The translations under genes and the position numbers were made by a program. From positions 682,001-746,000 of the forward strand of contig JAACJK010000166.1 of assembly GCA_013368325.1 (NCBI GenBank): a DNA stretch of 64,000 bases, given 5' to 3'. Positions 23,744 to 34,616 of this stretch are shown here, one piece after another (positions within the stretch are counted from its first letter, which is position 1; each line of letters opens with the position of its first letter). The notes under the pieces are model-generated. The model was not told the origin of the DNA, did not search any database, and saw only the letters and a program-made list of their open reading frames with translations. This DNA comes from Ephemerocybe angulata. Its lineage: Eukaryota > Basidiomycota > Agaricomycetes > Agaricales > Psathyrellaceae.

Positions 23744-26120
23744 ATGCCTTTCCCCAGATTCCCCCAGCTTAGGACTATACGACCTGGTGCATTCAGCACT
23801 TCTGCTCGCTCCTATGCGTTGAGCGCAGCTGCCTTGCCCAGAGCCCAGAAACTCTCGGCGGACTGGAAAGGCACCAGCGCGACAGGGGCTAACACGAAGA
23901 ACTTCATTGGCGGTGAATTCGTGGAGAGCAAGACTACAGAGTGGATAGACGTTCATGACCCCGTGTGTATTGTCTTTTAATCTCATTGTGTCGTGTACTG
24001 ACAACTCTATCAGTCAACACAGACCGTCTTAACCCGGGTTCCTCAGACCACGGATGCGGAATTCGCCCAGGCGGTCGATGCTGCATCCCATGCCTTTAAG
24101 ACCTGGAGCAAGACCAGTGTCCTCACTCGCCAGAAGTTTGTCATGGAGTATGCACCTTCCTCTCAATTCACTCCCCAATGTTTCTGATGTGGCTCTTCCA
24201 GGTTGCAGCATCTTCTTCGTAAGAATGCCGACGCGATCGCTGCTAGCATCGTTCTCGAGCAAGGGAAGACAATGGCTGGTATGCCTTTACCTGTTTTCAT
24301 TGTCCACAGCATTTGATAGCCCCTAGACGCGCACGGTGACCTGCTCCGTGGTTTACAGGTGGTAGAAACGGCGGCAGGAATCACGTCAACATTACTCGGC
24401 GATAAGATTGAGGGTATGGATCTCACTTTTCGTGACCAGAATACCTCATCAGACTGGTATCTTAGTGAGTAAGGACATGGACACCTACGTTCGAAGGGTA
24501 CCGCTTGGAGTCTGCGCTAGCGTTGCGCCATTCAATTTCCCCGCGTGAGTACCCTCCGTGTCCTTTGAAGAACCTCCTTGCTGAAATATAGATGGCTACG
24601 CTCAGGATGATCCCTCTCTGGAGTATTCCCATGGCTTCAGTCACGGGCAACACACTTATTCTTAAACCCTCGGAACGTGACCCTGGTGCAGCCATGATCA
24701 TTGCAGAACTTTGCAAGCAAGCAGGTATGCTTCCAATGTTACGGCTAGTTGTTTGATTATAACTAGAACGGTATAGGCCTCCCTGACGGCGTTCTCAACA
24801 TCGTCCACGGAGGGGTGCCCACCGTTAATGGGATCTGTGACCACCCCGACATCAAGGCTATCAGCTTCGTTGGGGGTGACAAAGCGGGCAAGCATATCTA
24901 CGAGCGGTGAGGTCCATTTTCCTTTGCAGGTCATTGCGTCCCTTATGTATCTGATTAGGGGCACCCAAAATGGGAAACGAGTACAGGTATCAGCCGCTTC
25001 TGGAAGTTGCAGTTTAAGCGCTCGGCGCTAATGCCGTCTATTACAGGCAAACTTGGGCGCTAAGAACCACGGAATCGTGATGCCTGATGGTATGACATCT
25101 TCCCCGTCTGTCTGCGTCGTTGGTTTGACCCTTTGCGCAGCGAACAAGAATTTGGCTTTGAACTCCATCGTCGGAGCTGCCTTTGGGGCTGCTGGACAAC
25201 GATGCATGGCGCTTTCCGTCGGTACGGCCATCCTGAATCAAGCTTTGATGCAAATCATGCTAACAGTGACTCTAGCCTTGCTCGTCGGAGAGGCACAAAA
25301 CTGGCTCCCGGAACTAATCGAGAGGGCGAGCAAGCTGACAGTCAGTGGCGGCTTTGAGGATGGTGCTGACCTGTGAGTCTTGTGCAGGCGTTCTATCCAA
25401 TGCCACGCTGACGTTAAATTAAGTGGACCTGTCATTTCTCCTGCGGCGAAGGCTAGGATCACTTCGCTCATTGGCTCAGCAGAGCAAGAGGGTGGCAAGA
25501 TCTTGCTTGATGGCCGTAACATAACTGTTCCAGGATACGAGAATGGTAACTTCGTCGGACCTACCATCATCGACGCTAGTACCAATATGAAATGTTACCA
25601 GTACGTCTTATTCATTTGAACACCCGGTTGCTATTATTGATATACTCGGTCTACAGGGAAGAAATATTCGGTCCGGTTTTGGTTGTTCTCCGTGCTGAGA
25701 CTCTTGACGATGCCCTGGACATTATCAACGCAAATCGATACGGCAATGGCGCTGCAATCTTCACCCAGTCAGGTGCCACTGCTCGCAAGTTCGAGGGTGA
25801 AGTCAATGTTGGCCAGATTGGTGTCAACGTCCCGATCCCCGTGCCCTTGCCTATGTTCTCATGGAGCGGCAACAAGGGCAGCGTCCTTGGCGATATCGGG
25901 TTCTACGGCAAGAGGTGAGTAGCTCGAGGTTAGCGTAGAGCTTTACCCTGGCTAATGGGAGTTCGCAGTGGAATCAATTTCTACACACAGAACAAGGTAA
26001 TGCAACCTGCTACAATGAGTTGTCCTTTGGCTGATGTGCGTTTAGACGATTACGAGTCTCTGGAGGGCTGAGGATGCCATTGGCAATCGTGCATCTGTCA
26101 ACATGCCGACGCACCACTAA
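23744..26120 (+). CDS. ALDH6A1: Methylmalonate-semialdehyde dehydrogenase (CoA-acylating)
   Basis: This mitochondrial enzyme converts methylmalonate semialdehyde or malonate semialdehyde, with CoA and NAD, to propionyl- or acetyl-CoA in valine and pyrimidine breakdown. The N-terminus is rich in Arg/Ser/Ala and looks like a presequence ([20 protein letters not shown]). The ALDH fold follows: [21 protein letters not shown], then [38 protein letters not shown], and [15 protein letters not shown] with the catalytic cysteine codon at 25203-25205. The MMSDH-specific block [21 protein letters not shown] and the end [11 protein letters not shown] follow. About a dozen exons, start at the ATG at 23744, stop at 26118-26120. 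It is convergent with LTP1, with 95 bp between stops. Confidence 0.95.
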
Positions 26121-26215
26121 ACTTGGGGTAGTGCGATAGTACGAGCTGGGAGAGAACGATGAGTACGACAAGGAAGAGATCTACATATCACGAGGTATAC
26201 ATTGTACAGTTGTGT

Positions 26216-26932
26216 CTATGAATCCTTGCTGCCGAATACATCATCCAGAAATGCGTTCGACAAGCGCACGCATTGTTGATATACGTTCTCGAATCCGTTC
26301 TGTAGACATGTTCGATTGAACCTGTGAGTTTGATACGCATATAGTAAATATAACGTACGGCTTTCCCATAGTAGGGGTCAGGGATAGGCAGTCCGTCAAG
26401 GTAAGAGCCCCAAAGCCTGACAGAAGCGGTCGCGTTTCCTGGCTTGACCGATTGAAGATTTCGAAGATTGTTTTCGTCCGATGCAAGGATATGGGTAAAC
26501 TTGAGGAAGTCGGAGGTTGCGACTTGGCGAGCGTGACTACCAATGGGAACTCCGTGCTGCGAGCGGTCAGAGAGTACACTTCCAGAGCATGAAGAACCCA
26601 AGATACCTTCTTGCAAGTGGCAACGGTCCTGAGCACAGATAGCGCTATGAAATGGGCGGGTGTTTAAGGTGTGTTGGAGGCAGCGCACCTCTCGTCTGGC
26701 TCCTCTCCGACGTGATATCCGGCTGTCCCTGCGCTATCGACCGTGATGTTCAGCCCTCTTTCCTTCGCTATGTGTTGTAGAACAGCTTCGCCCATGGGGG
26801 ATCGGCAGATGTTGCCTATGTGGCCAATCAATCATGAGGACTGACTCCTTAGGTACGAATAAGCTGGATCCTCCTCCTACCCAAGCACACGACGAGAACC
26901 TTGACTTCCGATGAATCATTCGAAGGGGCCAT
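26216..26932 (-). CDS. LTP1: Low-molecular-weight protein-tyrosine phosphatase
   Basis: A small cytosolic phosphatase of the class I LMW-PTP fold. The P-loop V-C-L-G-N-I-C-R-S-P is split by an intron: exon 1 MAPSNDSSEVKVLVVCLG, then NICRSPMGEAVLQHIA. It then reads NITVDSAGTAGYHVGEEPDER, HGVPIGSHARQV and ILASDENNL, and ends with the general-acid motif DPYYGKANGFENVYQQC. The catalytic Cys, Arg and Asp are all present. Start at 26930-26932, stop at 26216-26218. It shares a 197-bp divergent promoter with the SH3BGR-like gene. Confidence 0.93.
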
Positions 26933-27129
26933 TATAGTAGATCCAGCAGATTCCAGCCAGGCGATGGTCGATGACAAGAAGGATTCCGTTTTGGATAGTG
27001 ATGGAATTTGGTAAGAAAGCCCCTAAATGTGTGTGATCAATCCTGTCGCGCCAAATTGAACTAGCCGAGGGCGTGCACTCTTGTCTCTTGACCACACTTT
27101 CACAACAACGATACCAGGGGAGAATAGCC

Positions 27130-28250
27130 ATGGGACCACCACCGATTACGATATACTTGACCACGATCGCTTCTCAGCCGGCTCTGAGGCAAAGACAAGG
27201 TTCGTTCTGTGCCCAACTTGAGCTGTTCGCGTCAATCCATCCTGATTGTCTCCGGATCCGCTTCTCAGAATACATCTTGAGGATCTTGCAGGCAAAGAGA
27301 ATACCGTTTAACTCTTATGATCTTGCCTCGGATGAAGACGCGAAGAAGCTTTGGAGGAGGAAGGCACCCGCCGGTGCGTCGTCATGTCGGTGTCGCTGAG
27401 GGATGAAACAAACCCTGACAGCGCTTCTTCTTGTCATGCAGATAAGCAGCAGCTCCCTGGCATTCTTGTTGGTGGAAGATTCGTTGGGGTGTGTCACCTT
27501 TCGCGTTTGCATTGTCCAGTCTGACCTCAATCTACCCCGGTAGACATTCCAAGACTTGTACGTACCCGTTGGAGAACTGGGCGTTTCCATCCGCTGATGA
27601 ATCCTGCTCGCAGCGAAGAGGCCGTCGAATATGGAGAACTCGACCGGTTTTTCAAGCGCGACGAAGAATGGGACGAGGCGTTCGAACGCGCTCCTCTTGA
27701 GGTCAAGCCTATCGGTGTACCTGGCGCATCGCTCCCAATGCAAATGACGCCCGACCACATCAGGACGAAGATCCTCAGTGCCCAACAGGTGTCCCCTTTG
27801 AAAGGAAAGGTTCCGAAACCGATAAACAAGGAACCTGAGGGGTCAAGAATTGACATAGGGGAGGAACTTAACGGGTTTGGGTTGCAAGGCGTGAAGGTTA
27901 CAGAAGACGAGTTGAGGGACATGATCAGCCAGTTGGGTCTTGGTGCGGATGACGCCGAGGACCTAGTTCAAGGTCTCTCAGGGACTGATAACACCGCGAA
28001 GGATAGCTCCTCGAGGAAAGCGTCGCCTCTGGTGCCCAAGAAGAAAGATGCCCCTGCTGTGGTGAAGGATCAGGAGCCCGTAAAGAATGAGGGGCCTGCA
28101 CAGACAGTGGAATCTGTGAAGGAGACATCCGTGACGAAGGAGGCGAAAGAAGAGGTTGCCGTGCCTACAGATTCGGTGAGCAAAGAGACAGAGGCGTCGG
28201 AAGCGGGGAGAGTCATCAATGAGGCCAGTACACCAACTGAGAGCGCTTAA
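27130..28250 (+). CDS. SH3BGR/glutaredoxin-like domain protein with acidic tail
   Basis: The N-terminal domain has the thioredoxin-like fold of SH3BGR proteins without a redox CxxC: PPPITIYLTTIAS, then YILRILQAKRIPFNSYDL, QQLPGILVGGRFVG, and FEEAVEYGELDRFF. A long Lys/Glu/Val-rich, probably disordered tail follows, containing GFGLQGVKVTEDELRDMISQLGL. Exon 1 is 27130-27199 with a GTTCGT donor. The domain also needs a 14-nt exon at 27544-27557, which supplies T-F-Q-D and part of F; without it the frame is lost. Stop at 28248-28250. The role is not established; related proteins bind partners rather than catalyse. Confidence 0.85.
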
Positions 28251-28362
28251 CCCTCTAATAATTTTGATACCAATGTGAAGGATATTATACCAGGAAATTA
28301 AGTGTTTTACGGACGTGGGGTTTTCAAGGATATGTACTACAAGCCGAGGAGGTTCGAGAATT

Positions 28363-29586
28363 TCATGCCCCGTCTGAGTCTGATTCTCGGTTTCTGCTGG
28401 TTCGACGTTGGCGGAGACTTTCTCTGGACTTGTCCCCTGGGGGTGGAATAGTGGAGACATTCTCTTCCACCTTCACGGCCTATAAGGAAGTAAGAACGTC
28501 GGTCAGAGATATACGTTTCCATGGCCGATTGCTGCTTACCAAGGAAGAGCTTGAGGTATCACTTGTCCGACGGAACCGCGATCTCCTCCTGCGAGGCGTT
28601 TCTGACGTTGAGGATGTCTTCAGAGGAAGCTCATCGGAGACATCATCCTCCCCGCTGGGTAGCATCAACGGGAGAACACAAGCTCCGAGAGCCATGCTCG
28701 ATATTAATAAGAATATAAAGGCGGCAGCTAGTGACGATAGGAGGGGAAAGCGGATCGCCAGGCCCCTGTGGAACGTCAGATCATAATTGGCGAAAAGTTA
28801 GGGAATAGCGTGCCTGATTCCATGAGGTACAGCCAATCCACTCAGAGAAGCAGAATGAACAGACAGCTCCTTGGATACGCCGTCTCCGAGCGATTTCCAG
28901 CTGTCGCGTCTCCCGAGTTCGACGTCTGCGTGCAGACTCGAGGTTCCCGCAACGAAGGAGGATAGCAGCGGGATGTCTAATGTTACGATACCTGAAGATC
29001 CAAAGATTCGCCGTGGCCACCACGCTTGCGATTTAACCACCACGGCCTTAGTAGATGCGCAAATAGCGTAAGAGATCGGCTGCCATTTCTCGGAAAACCG
29101 ATGATGCTTACTGGGCGTCTAACAGTGACCAGGGTCTTGTTGCTGGTAGTGGACAGAACCAAGGTGGCCATGAAGTTTCCAAGAGCCAAGTTTGCTTCAG
29201 AGACAGGGACGGCAAGATGGAGGGATACGTCGTAGCGCTGGTTTGCATGCAAGGAAGGAACTACGGTATGAGCGAATGGCGGGACTCCGTCGCTGAGAAA
29301 TTTGTGAGCCAAGATCTAATTAATATGCTGGTATGAGGCCTCACCCGTATTGCAAGTATAGAGGTGACTGCCACTGGGCTGAAAGGCTGTTCCAGACCAC
29401 AAGCCCTGCAAACCCTGACACGCCCAATATGATGGGTATGAAGAAGGAGCACACGAGTATGGGCACGATTTGGGGGGCAAAGGGCCGCAGAAAGCCGATG
29501 CTCGCGGCAAGGATAGAGTAAACGAGGCCGTTTCTTGCCCCTTCCCCTTCCTTCTTCTTCTTGGCGCGTATCTCTGACTTGGACAT
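28363..29586 (-). CDS. SEI1: Seipin (lipid-droplet assembly protein)
   Basis: Seipin organises lipid-droplet budding at the ER. The N-terminus is short and basic (MSKSEIRAKKKKEG). The first membrane helix covers about residues 35-65 (IVPILVCSFFIPIILGVSGFAGLVV). The lumenal beta-sandwich reads DGVPPFAHTVVPSLHANQRYD, LHLAVPVSEANLALGNFMATL and DVELGRRDSWKSLG. The second helix is RFPLLSSLAAAFIFLLISSM. The tail is cytoplasmic and Ser/Arg-rich. The conserved VPHGIR/GLAIRFP junction needs the intron 28766-28813, which has GC-AG borders. A later GTAAGC intron gives the final exon, ending at the TGA at 28363-28365. The start is at 29584-29586. It is convergent with the SH3BGR-like gene (112 bp). Confidence 0.92.
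28766..28813 (-). other. GC-AG intron in seipin
   Basis: On the minus strand the intron starts GCACGC after exon ATC-AG and ends CCACAG before GGGC. It is 48 nt long and has both CTAAC and CTGAC candidate branch points. No GT donor nearby restores the frame between the lumenal domain and the second membrane helix. Confidence 0.8.
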
Positions 29587-29738
29587 TGGGGATGGGAGTA
29601 AGCTTGGTCGCCGACGTCAGAGCACATCCCGCTTGTTCGGCAATCACATGGTTGACCGGCCCATCGAGCTCAAAGAGGTCAGCCTTGGCTCAGCCTTGAA
29701 TTTGAGCGCCCATCGCCCAACAACCATTTCTTCCCGCC

Positions 29739-30416
29739 ATGTCGTCGCCAGCGATCAATCTCCAAAGCATCCTCCGCCTTCCGCTGACGTCCCCAGAAAT
29801 CGCGAGCACCCTCAGGGCGGTTAACAATGGAGAACCCGTTCCCGATCCTGATATCAAGAGCTACTCAGACTCTGTCTACTTCAATTACTACTCCCTGGGC
29901 CTGAGCCTCCTCTATGCTCCCCAGCAGGGATACAAGCCAAAGCAAAACCTGAAGTTCGAAGAACTGGAGTTGGAAAAATTGGTGCTGGACAGCATTGATG
30001 TCTACAACGTGCCCCCAGCCAAAGACAGCGACAAAAAGAGTGGCAAATCCGCATTTGCCTCGTATCCCGCTCTGCCTCTCGTCGTTGAGCGGGCAAATCT
30101 GAAGGATGGCGACAATGACCCTATCGTTCGCGCCCCGTCCATTTCCATCACGGCCACCACGACTGGCAAGGACCTGGTGAGCACTTTGGGTGAACCCGAT
30201 AAGAAGGGTGGTGGCGCAGGGCCGTCCAACGGATCCATTGACATTTGGACCGAGTGGTACAAAGATGGAGTCATGGTCGAGTTTGGGGGCGATGAAGCGC
30301 GAGGACCACAAGCATGGGAGAGAGGGAAGGACGCAGCGTGGAGGGTCCTGACGCTGTACAAGACCTTCCCACTAGGCCTGCCTACGGATGGCGCTGGAAG
30401 CTCGGAAAGCGATTGA
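29739..30416 (+). CDS. Unrecognised 225-residue protein, single exon
   Basis: Not recognised. An intronless frame from the ATG at 29739 with good codon character and no membrane segments. Visible features are SDSVYFNYYSLGLSLLYAPQQGYKPKQ near residue 45, a Lys/Asp-rich middle, then GKPDKKGGG-like GEPDKKGGGAGPSNGSIDIWTEWYKDGVMVEF around residues 150-185. The alternation suggests a compact mixed alpha/beta domain. It shares a 152-bp divergent promoter with seipin. I propose no function. Confidence 0.75.
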   Translation: MSSPAINLQSILRLPLTSPEIASTLRAVNNGEPVPDPDIKSYSDSVYFNYYSLGLSLLYAPQQGYKPKQNLKFEELELEKLVLDSIDVYNVPPAKDSDKKSGKSAFASYPALPLVVERANLKDGDNDPIVRAPSISITATTTGKDLVSTLGEPDKKGGGAGPSNGSIDIWTEWYKDGVMVEFGGDEARGPQAWERGKDAAWRVLTLYKTFPLGLPTDGAGSSESD

Positions 30417-30796
30417 ACGGCCCAGTGTATACGGGCGCCTGTGTCTTGGCGGTGATGCTGCATATGGATGATGGTAGAGCGTCGAACCTTGAAGATCATG
30501 CGGAATCGACGGGCCCGGAGCCCCACACGTCCTGTTAGTCTGTCATAATCACAATCATAGCGTTCATTTACCCCAGGTCTGACCTTTGTTAAATTCTGCG
30601 ACACCTGCAAGATGCCCCGCACTCGCACTCGCCCTCACCTATCAACGATCAATTGGCAATCCTCAACTGCATTTCCTGAGAACTTTGGCTGCATGTGATT
30701 GTTGAACTGATACGTACACCGCTCAGGTGGTCATTCTTGCGAGATATAAGATGGACCTTGCCCGGCGAGGGTTAACCTCATTCTCCTTTTCTCAAC
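30417..30796. other. Intergenic, no feature seen
   Basis: 3' flank of the 225-residue protein and 5' region of the next gene. A pyrimidine-rich CTCATTCTCCTTTTCTC stretch lies just before the ATG at 30797. No gene supported. Confidence 0.4.
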
Positions 30797-31542
30797 ATGG
30801 CTGCTCCTGCTGATCTTAACATTCTCGACCTTTCCGGCAAATATGTCATGGTATACCGTGCTTTTTGGCCCTGTTTTAACCTAGATATCTAACCGAATGA
30901 CGTCTAGAACAAGGAGCTCTCCGATAAGCGCATCGACACCATGCTCTCGTTGCAGGGCGTTGGTTGGATAAAGAGGAAGGCCATCACCCTCGCGACCGTC
31001 ACGCTTTTCGTAAAGCACTTCAAGAATGAAGATGGGTTTGAGGTCGTCAACATTGACCAGACCATCTCAGGTGGCATTCCTGCGAGCTCTGAACTGCGCA
31101 CCTTGACCGGAAATCCGCGCGAGACCGAAGATGTCACCTTTGGTCACATTATCACCAAGTCGAAGAGAGTCAAGGTCGATGAGTTGGACGTCAGTTTCTT
31201 GAAGAACGGGTGGACTGCCGATACGATTGAGCACGGTCTTATTCATTCGTACACCGAAAGCAACACGCCCAAGAGCGGTACAACTTGGATTGCGAGCCAG
31301 GTATGTCGTGCCCAGATGCTGGATATTATGGAATATGGATAATAAAGCTGGTTTCTTAGGCTTGGGGGCTGGAAGAAATCAATGGTGAAAGGCGGTATAC
31401 GCGGCACATCAAGTTCACTGGCCCGAAAGCAGAAGACATCGAAGCTGTCCTCGTTTATGACTACCGTGAGTATCCAGAGCGGGCTTGTCGTCTTTGATCA
31501 TCTACTTATTTATTCTCGTTAGTTGGACCGCTTGACTCATAA
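30797..31542 (+). CDS. Small lipocalin-like fungal protein
   Basis: A protein of about 185 residues in four exons, related to a widespread fungal family of small cytosolic proteins with a fatty-acid-binding or lipocalin-like barrel. Characteristic positions are LDLSGKYVMNKELSDKRIDTMLSLQGVGWIKRKAI at the N-terminus, IDQTISGGIPASSELRTL in the middle, and AWGLEEINGERRYTRHIKF before the closing strand VLVYDYLGPLDS. Exon 1 ends after the ATG codon at about 30850; the last intron splits Leu in DYLG. The family is uncharacterised; ligand binding is inferred from the fold. Confidence 0.82.
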
Positions 31543-31840
31543 TGCATAAGCGCTAAGCTAAAGAGAGCACATAACCATGTATGAATATTGTGTATAGCCC
31601 GAGTCCGTCCCAATAAATAGGTCACATTCGTCAATTCATGGCAAGGCAGACAGATAGGGGCGCATCTTATCTTATCAGACTCTCCCAGCCACCGAAAGGA
31701 GATGTGATGCGGTGTCCCAACTCCGAGTCCTGGCATCACACTCCATCACAACGAGACTTTCTCCTCGAGACACCTTCGAAACTTCTTAGCCCTGGTCGGC
31801 TATAAATGACCCTACTTGAGACTTTCTCGATACCCTAGTT

Positions 31841-34051
31841 ATGCCCGCCAATAGCTCACAAGCGAGCTCGTCGTCACTCCCGGACAACCAATCCAAAGAT
31901 TCGGCACTTCCCACATATGTGATCCAAGGGGACACCAAGGCCGCCAATGCGTACAGCGTGCACTCAGGCGAGAGCTACGACCTTCGCAGCTCACAAGACA
32001 AATCGAACGATAGCCTGCAGAATCTTTCACCCTCAACTTCGCACCCCAGTCGCGCTCAGCAGTGGCTCCAGGGAAGGATTAACCGCGTCTCTACCACCAA
32101 CCCCCGACTTTATTCCAGAGTATCCACCATCCTTCTTTGGTTAAGAGGTCCGAGACCCAGGGTTGAGCTTCCAGGTATGACCGTGGATCATGTTGATATC
32201 CCAGCGCTCTGACAGGTGCTTTGCATCTCATAGCGCCCAAGCCCTTGCTCGACATTGACATTAACAGTCGCGGACACAAGGTCTCTATACCCATCGAAAG
32301 GACTATGATCAAAGCGACTAGATTTCTTACTGCACCATGGGTTCTCATCATTCTTGGCATTGGCTACATTATTGCCCTCGCCTTTCTTTCTCGCGCCAGA
32401 TCCTTCCTTGTTCCCGCCGAATCCGTCATTACATGCACCTCAACGTTCCTCCGGGCCAATAATCAATGTGGTCTGAATGGACAGGATTGCATACCCATGA
32501 ATAGGTCTCAGGTATTTGACTTCAAGTGCCCGGCTCAATGCGCCAACGTCATCCTCCAAAACCCAAGGACTGTCGGAAACGAACAAATCGCCTTCAAACC
32601 TCTCCTTGTCGGTGGAGGGGACTCGGAGAGAACATACAGAGGGGATAGCTTCGTGTGTGCTGCGGCTCAACAAGCGTACGTCATGTTACTATACGTCCCA
32701 GTGATTCAGTAAATAATTTCCGACTTTCCAGTGGGATTATATCTGGCTCCGAGGGTGGCTGCGGGCAGCTCCAACTTTTGCCAGACTTCACCGACTTTCT
32801 ACCAACAACGGCTAACGGCCTCACATCCATCGGATTTCCTACCATCTTCCCCCTTGCCTTCCGCTTCTCTCCAAACACGTCATTGAAGCATTGCTCTGAC
32901 AACCGTAACGGTGTCTTGGCATTCGACATCCTCGTTACCTGCCTACTCTTCCTCGTCCTCCGCCCTAAAGCAATAGTGCTGTACTGGTGCCTCGTTTGCA
33001 TTGGATTCTGGCACGTATCGCTCTTTTCACAACCCAACAATGATCCCCCCGCTATCGACGAAATTTTTGGCCGCTTCTTGCCCACCTTATTCGTTGCATA
33101 TGCATTTTGGCGGTCTGCCATTCGTTTTACGATGCCCAAGATCATCGCGAAAGCCCCTTTGGAGAGCTGCGTTCTATATCTATCAGGCTTTTGGGTCGGC
33201 GTTTTGAACAACCTCACTTTCGACCGGTTGCCTCTCAGTCGACTTACCTCCTCGGACATTGGGAAGAGGGCCGGGGGCGTCGTTACCCTCGTCGTCCTCA
33301 TCGTCGTTGTGGCCGTATGTGCCATCAACCAGGTCCTTGTGATACGCAAGACGGGATGGCTGCCATACTATGTTGGATGGTATCTCGTCGGTGGCCTCGT
33401 GATCATGGTGTTGGCTCTGTTGCCTGGCCTGTCACTGAGGTTACACCATTATATCATCCCGATAATCCTGCTCCCGGGGACAGCGTTCCCTACCAAGCTC
33501 TCAGCTATCTACCAGGGCCTTCTGCTGGGTCTTTTCTTGAACGGAGTGGCTGCTTTTGGATTTGACCCTATCGTTCAGAGTGCTGCTGCTGTGAGTGATA
33601 CATCGTCTCAGGACGGTAGTATGTCGATACGACCTCGCTAACCTGGATACAGTTACGACAGGATGCTACTCTCGGCTCGCTACTCCCCACGTTCCTAACC
33701 AACTCGACGACATGGGACGCATCATCACCTTTGGCGAATCAAACGCTCAAGTGGGCACCACTGCCGCAGGATGCAGAATCCCTTTGGAGTGGGTTTGCGT
33801 TGCTGGTGGACGATATTGAGCGATATGCTGGGACAGGGCTCGAGTTTGCGTTGGGTGGTTTGAATGCAAGTATACCTCACTTCTTCAGACTGGCTGTGAG
33901 TAGTCTCTACCCAACTCCCTTCATACGCTTCTTTCTAATGGCCACCCTCCCGCAGTTCATGTCCGATTCGCAGACTGGCGATTTCACCAAGGCCGCGACA
34001 CTTTGGCCAAATGGGACCTGGGTTGATCCTCTTCCAGGGGGGTCCTATTAA
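31841..34051 (+). CDS. LCCL-domain multi-pass membrane protein
   Basis: The N-terminal ~130 residues are Ser-rich and cytoplasmic. A membrane helix (APWVLIILGIGYIIALAFL) and the LCCL domain follow. The domain has its hallmark YRGDSFVCAAAQQAGIISGSEGGCG, with cysteines at CTSTF, CGLNG, DCIP and CPAQC. After the domain come about seven hydrophobic helices (GVLAFDILVTCLLFLVL; GGVVTLVVLIVVVAVCAI; GWYLVGGLVIMVLALLPGL). The soluble C-terminus ends DPLPGGSY. Fungal LCCL proteins of this layout are common, but their role (membrane or wall related) is not established. Start at the ATG at 31841, stop at 34049-34051. At least five exons. Confidence 0.88.
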
Positions 34052-34616
34052 ACAAGCGTGTTGCGTCACAAGGCTGCATAGCATACACCTTTCCGTGTAT
34101 CTTACCATGTATCATGCCATCTAACAACGCGTAGCTTCATGACTTTTAAGGAACCATTTTCCCGGAAGAGCCCCGTCTGTGGGGATCTGGGCCCTCGTGT
34201 TTGCTTGGACCACCTTACGTCAGCTAAGGAGCAATTTCCTCCGAACCTCCCTTCAGACATCATTACCTCCGACTCTTAGAAAAGGACCATGAGTATGACC
34301 AGAACATGACACATTGCCCATGGTGTCGGTTCTCATGGTATGTGTCCCTCTCGATGGGTCATCCAGATTGCATATTCATCCATTGTAGATCTTCAACAAC
34401 AAGTTTGCTTCCTGATCAGCGATACACCCGGGAGACCATCGGACCCGCAAGCCCTCCTTGACTAGGCCAACCCCGTGAATCAGCATAAGCGAGATACCGG
34501 CCTTCCCTCCTTCGTCTTTCCTTCGCTTTTCCCCCTTGGTTCTCTGCTCCAACCCACCCGTTTCATCGACCCCGGACTTGGACCAAGCCCCAGAGGAACT
34601 GGACGTTACATCCGCA
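34052..34616. other. Intergenic before the Gly-Trp-rich gene
   Basis: No gene supported. The frame of the Gly-Trp protein stays open upstream to about 34536 but has no ATG there, so a spliced 5' exon in this stretch is possible. Confidence 0.35.

Noticed and set aside
26916..27164. Minus-strand ORF beginning MVKYIVIGGGP, dinucleotide-binding-like
   Set aside because: It overlaps the divergent promoter and the first exons of two well-supported genes; the GGG motif is a chance antisense reading.
34536..34616. 5' extension of the Gly-Trp protein
   Set aside because: The open frame there starts with TTG, not ATG. Without a spliced upstream exon in view, I used the ATG at 34617.
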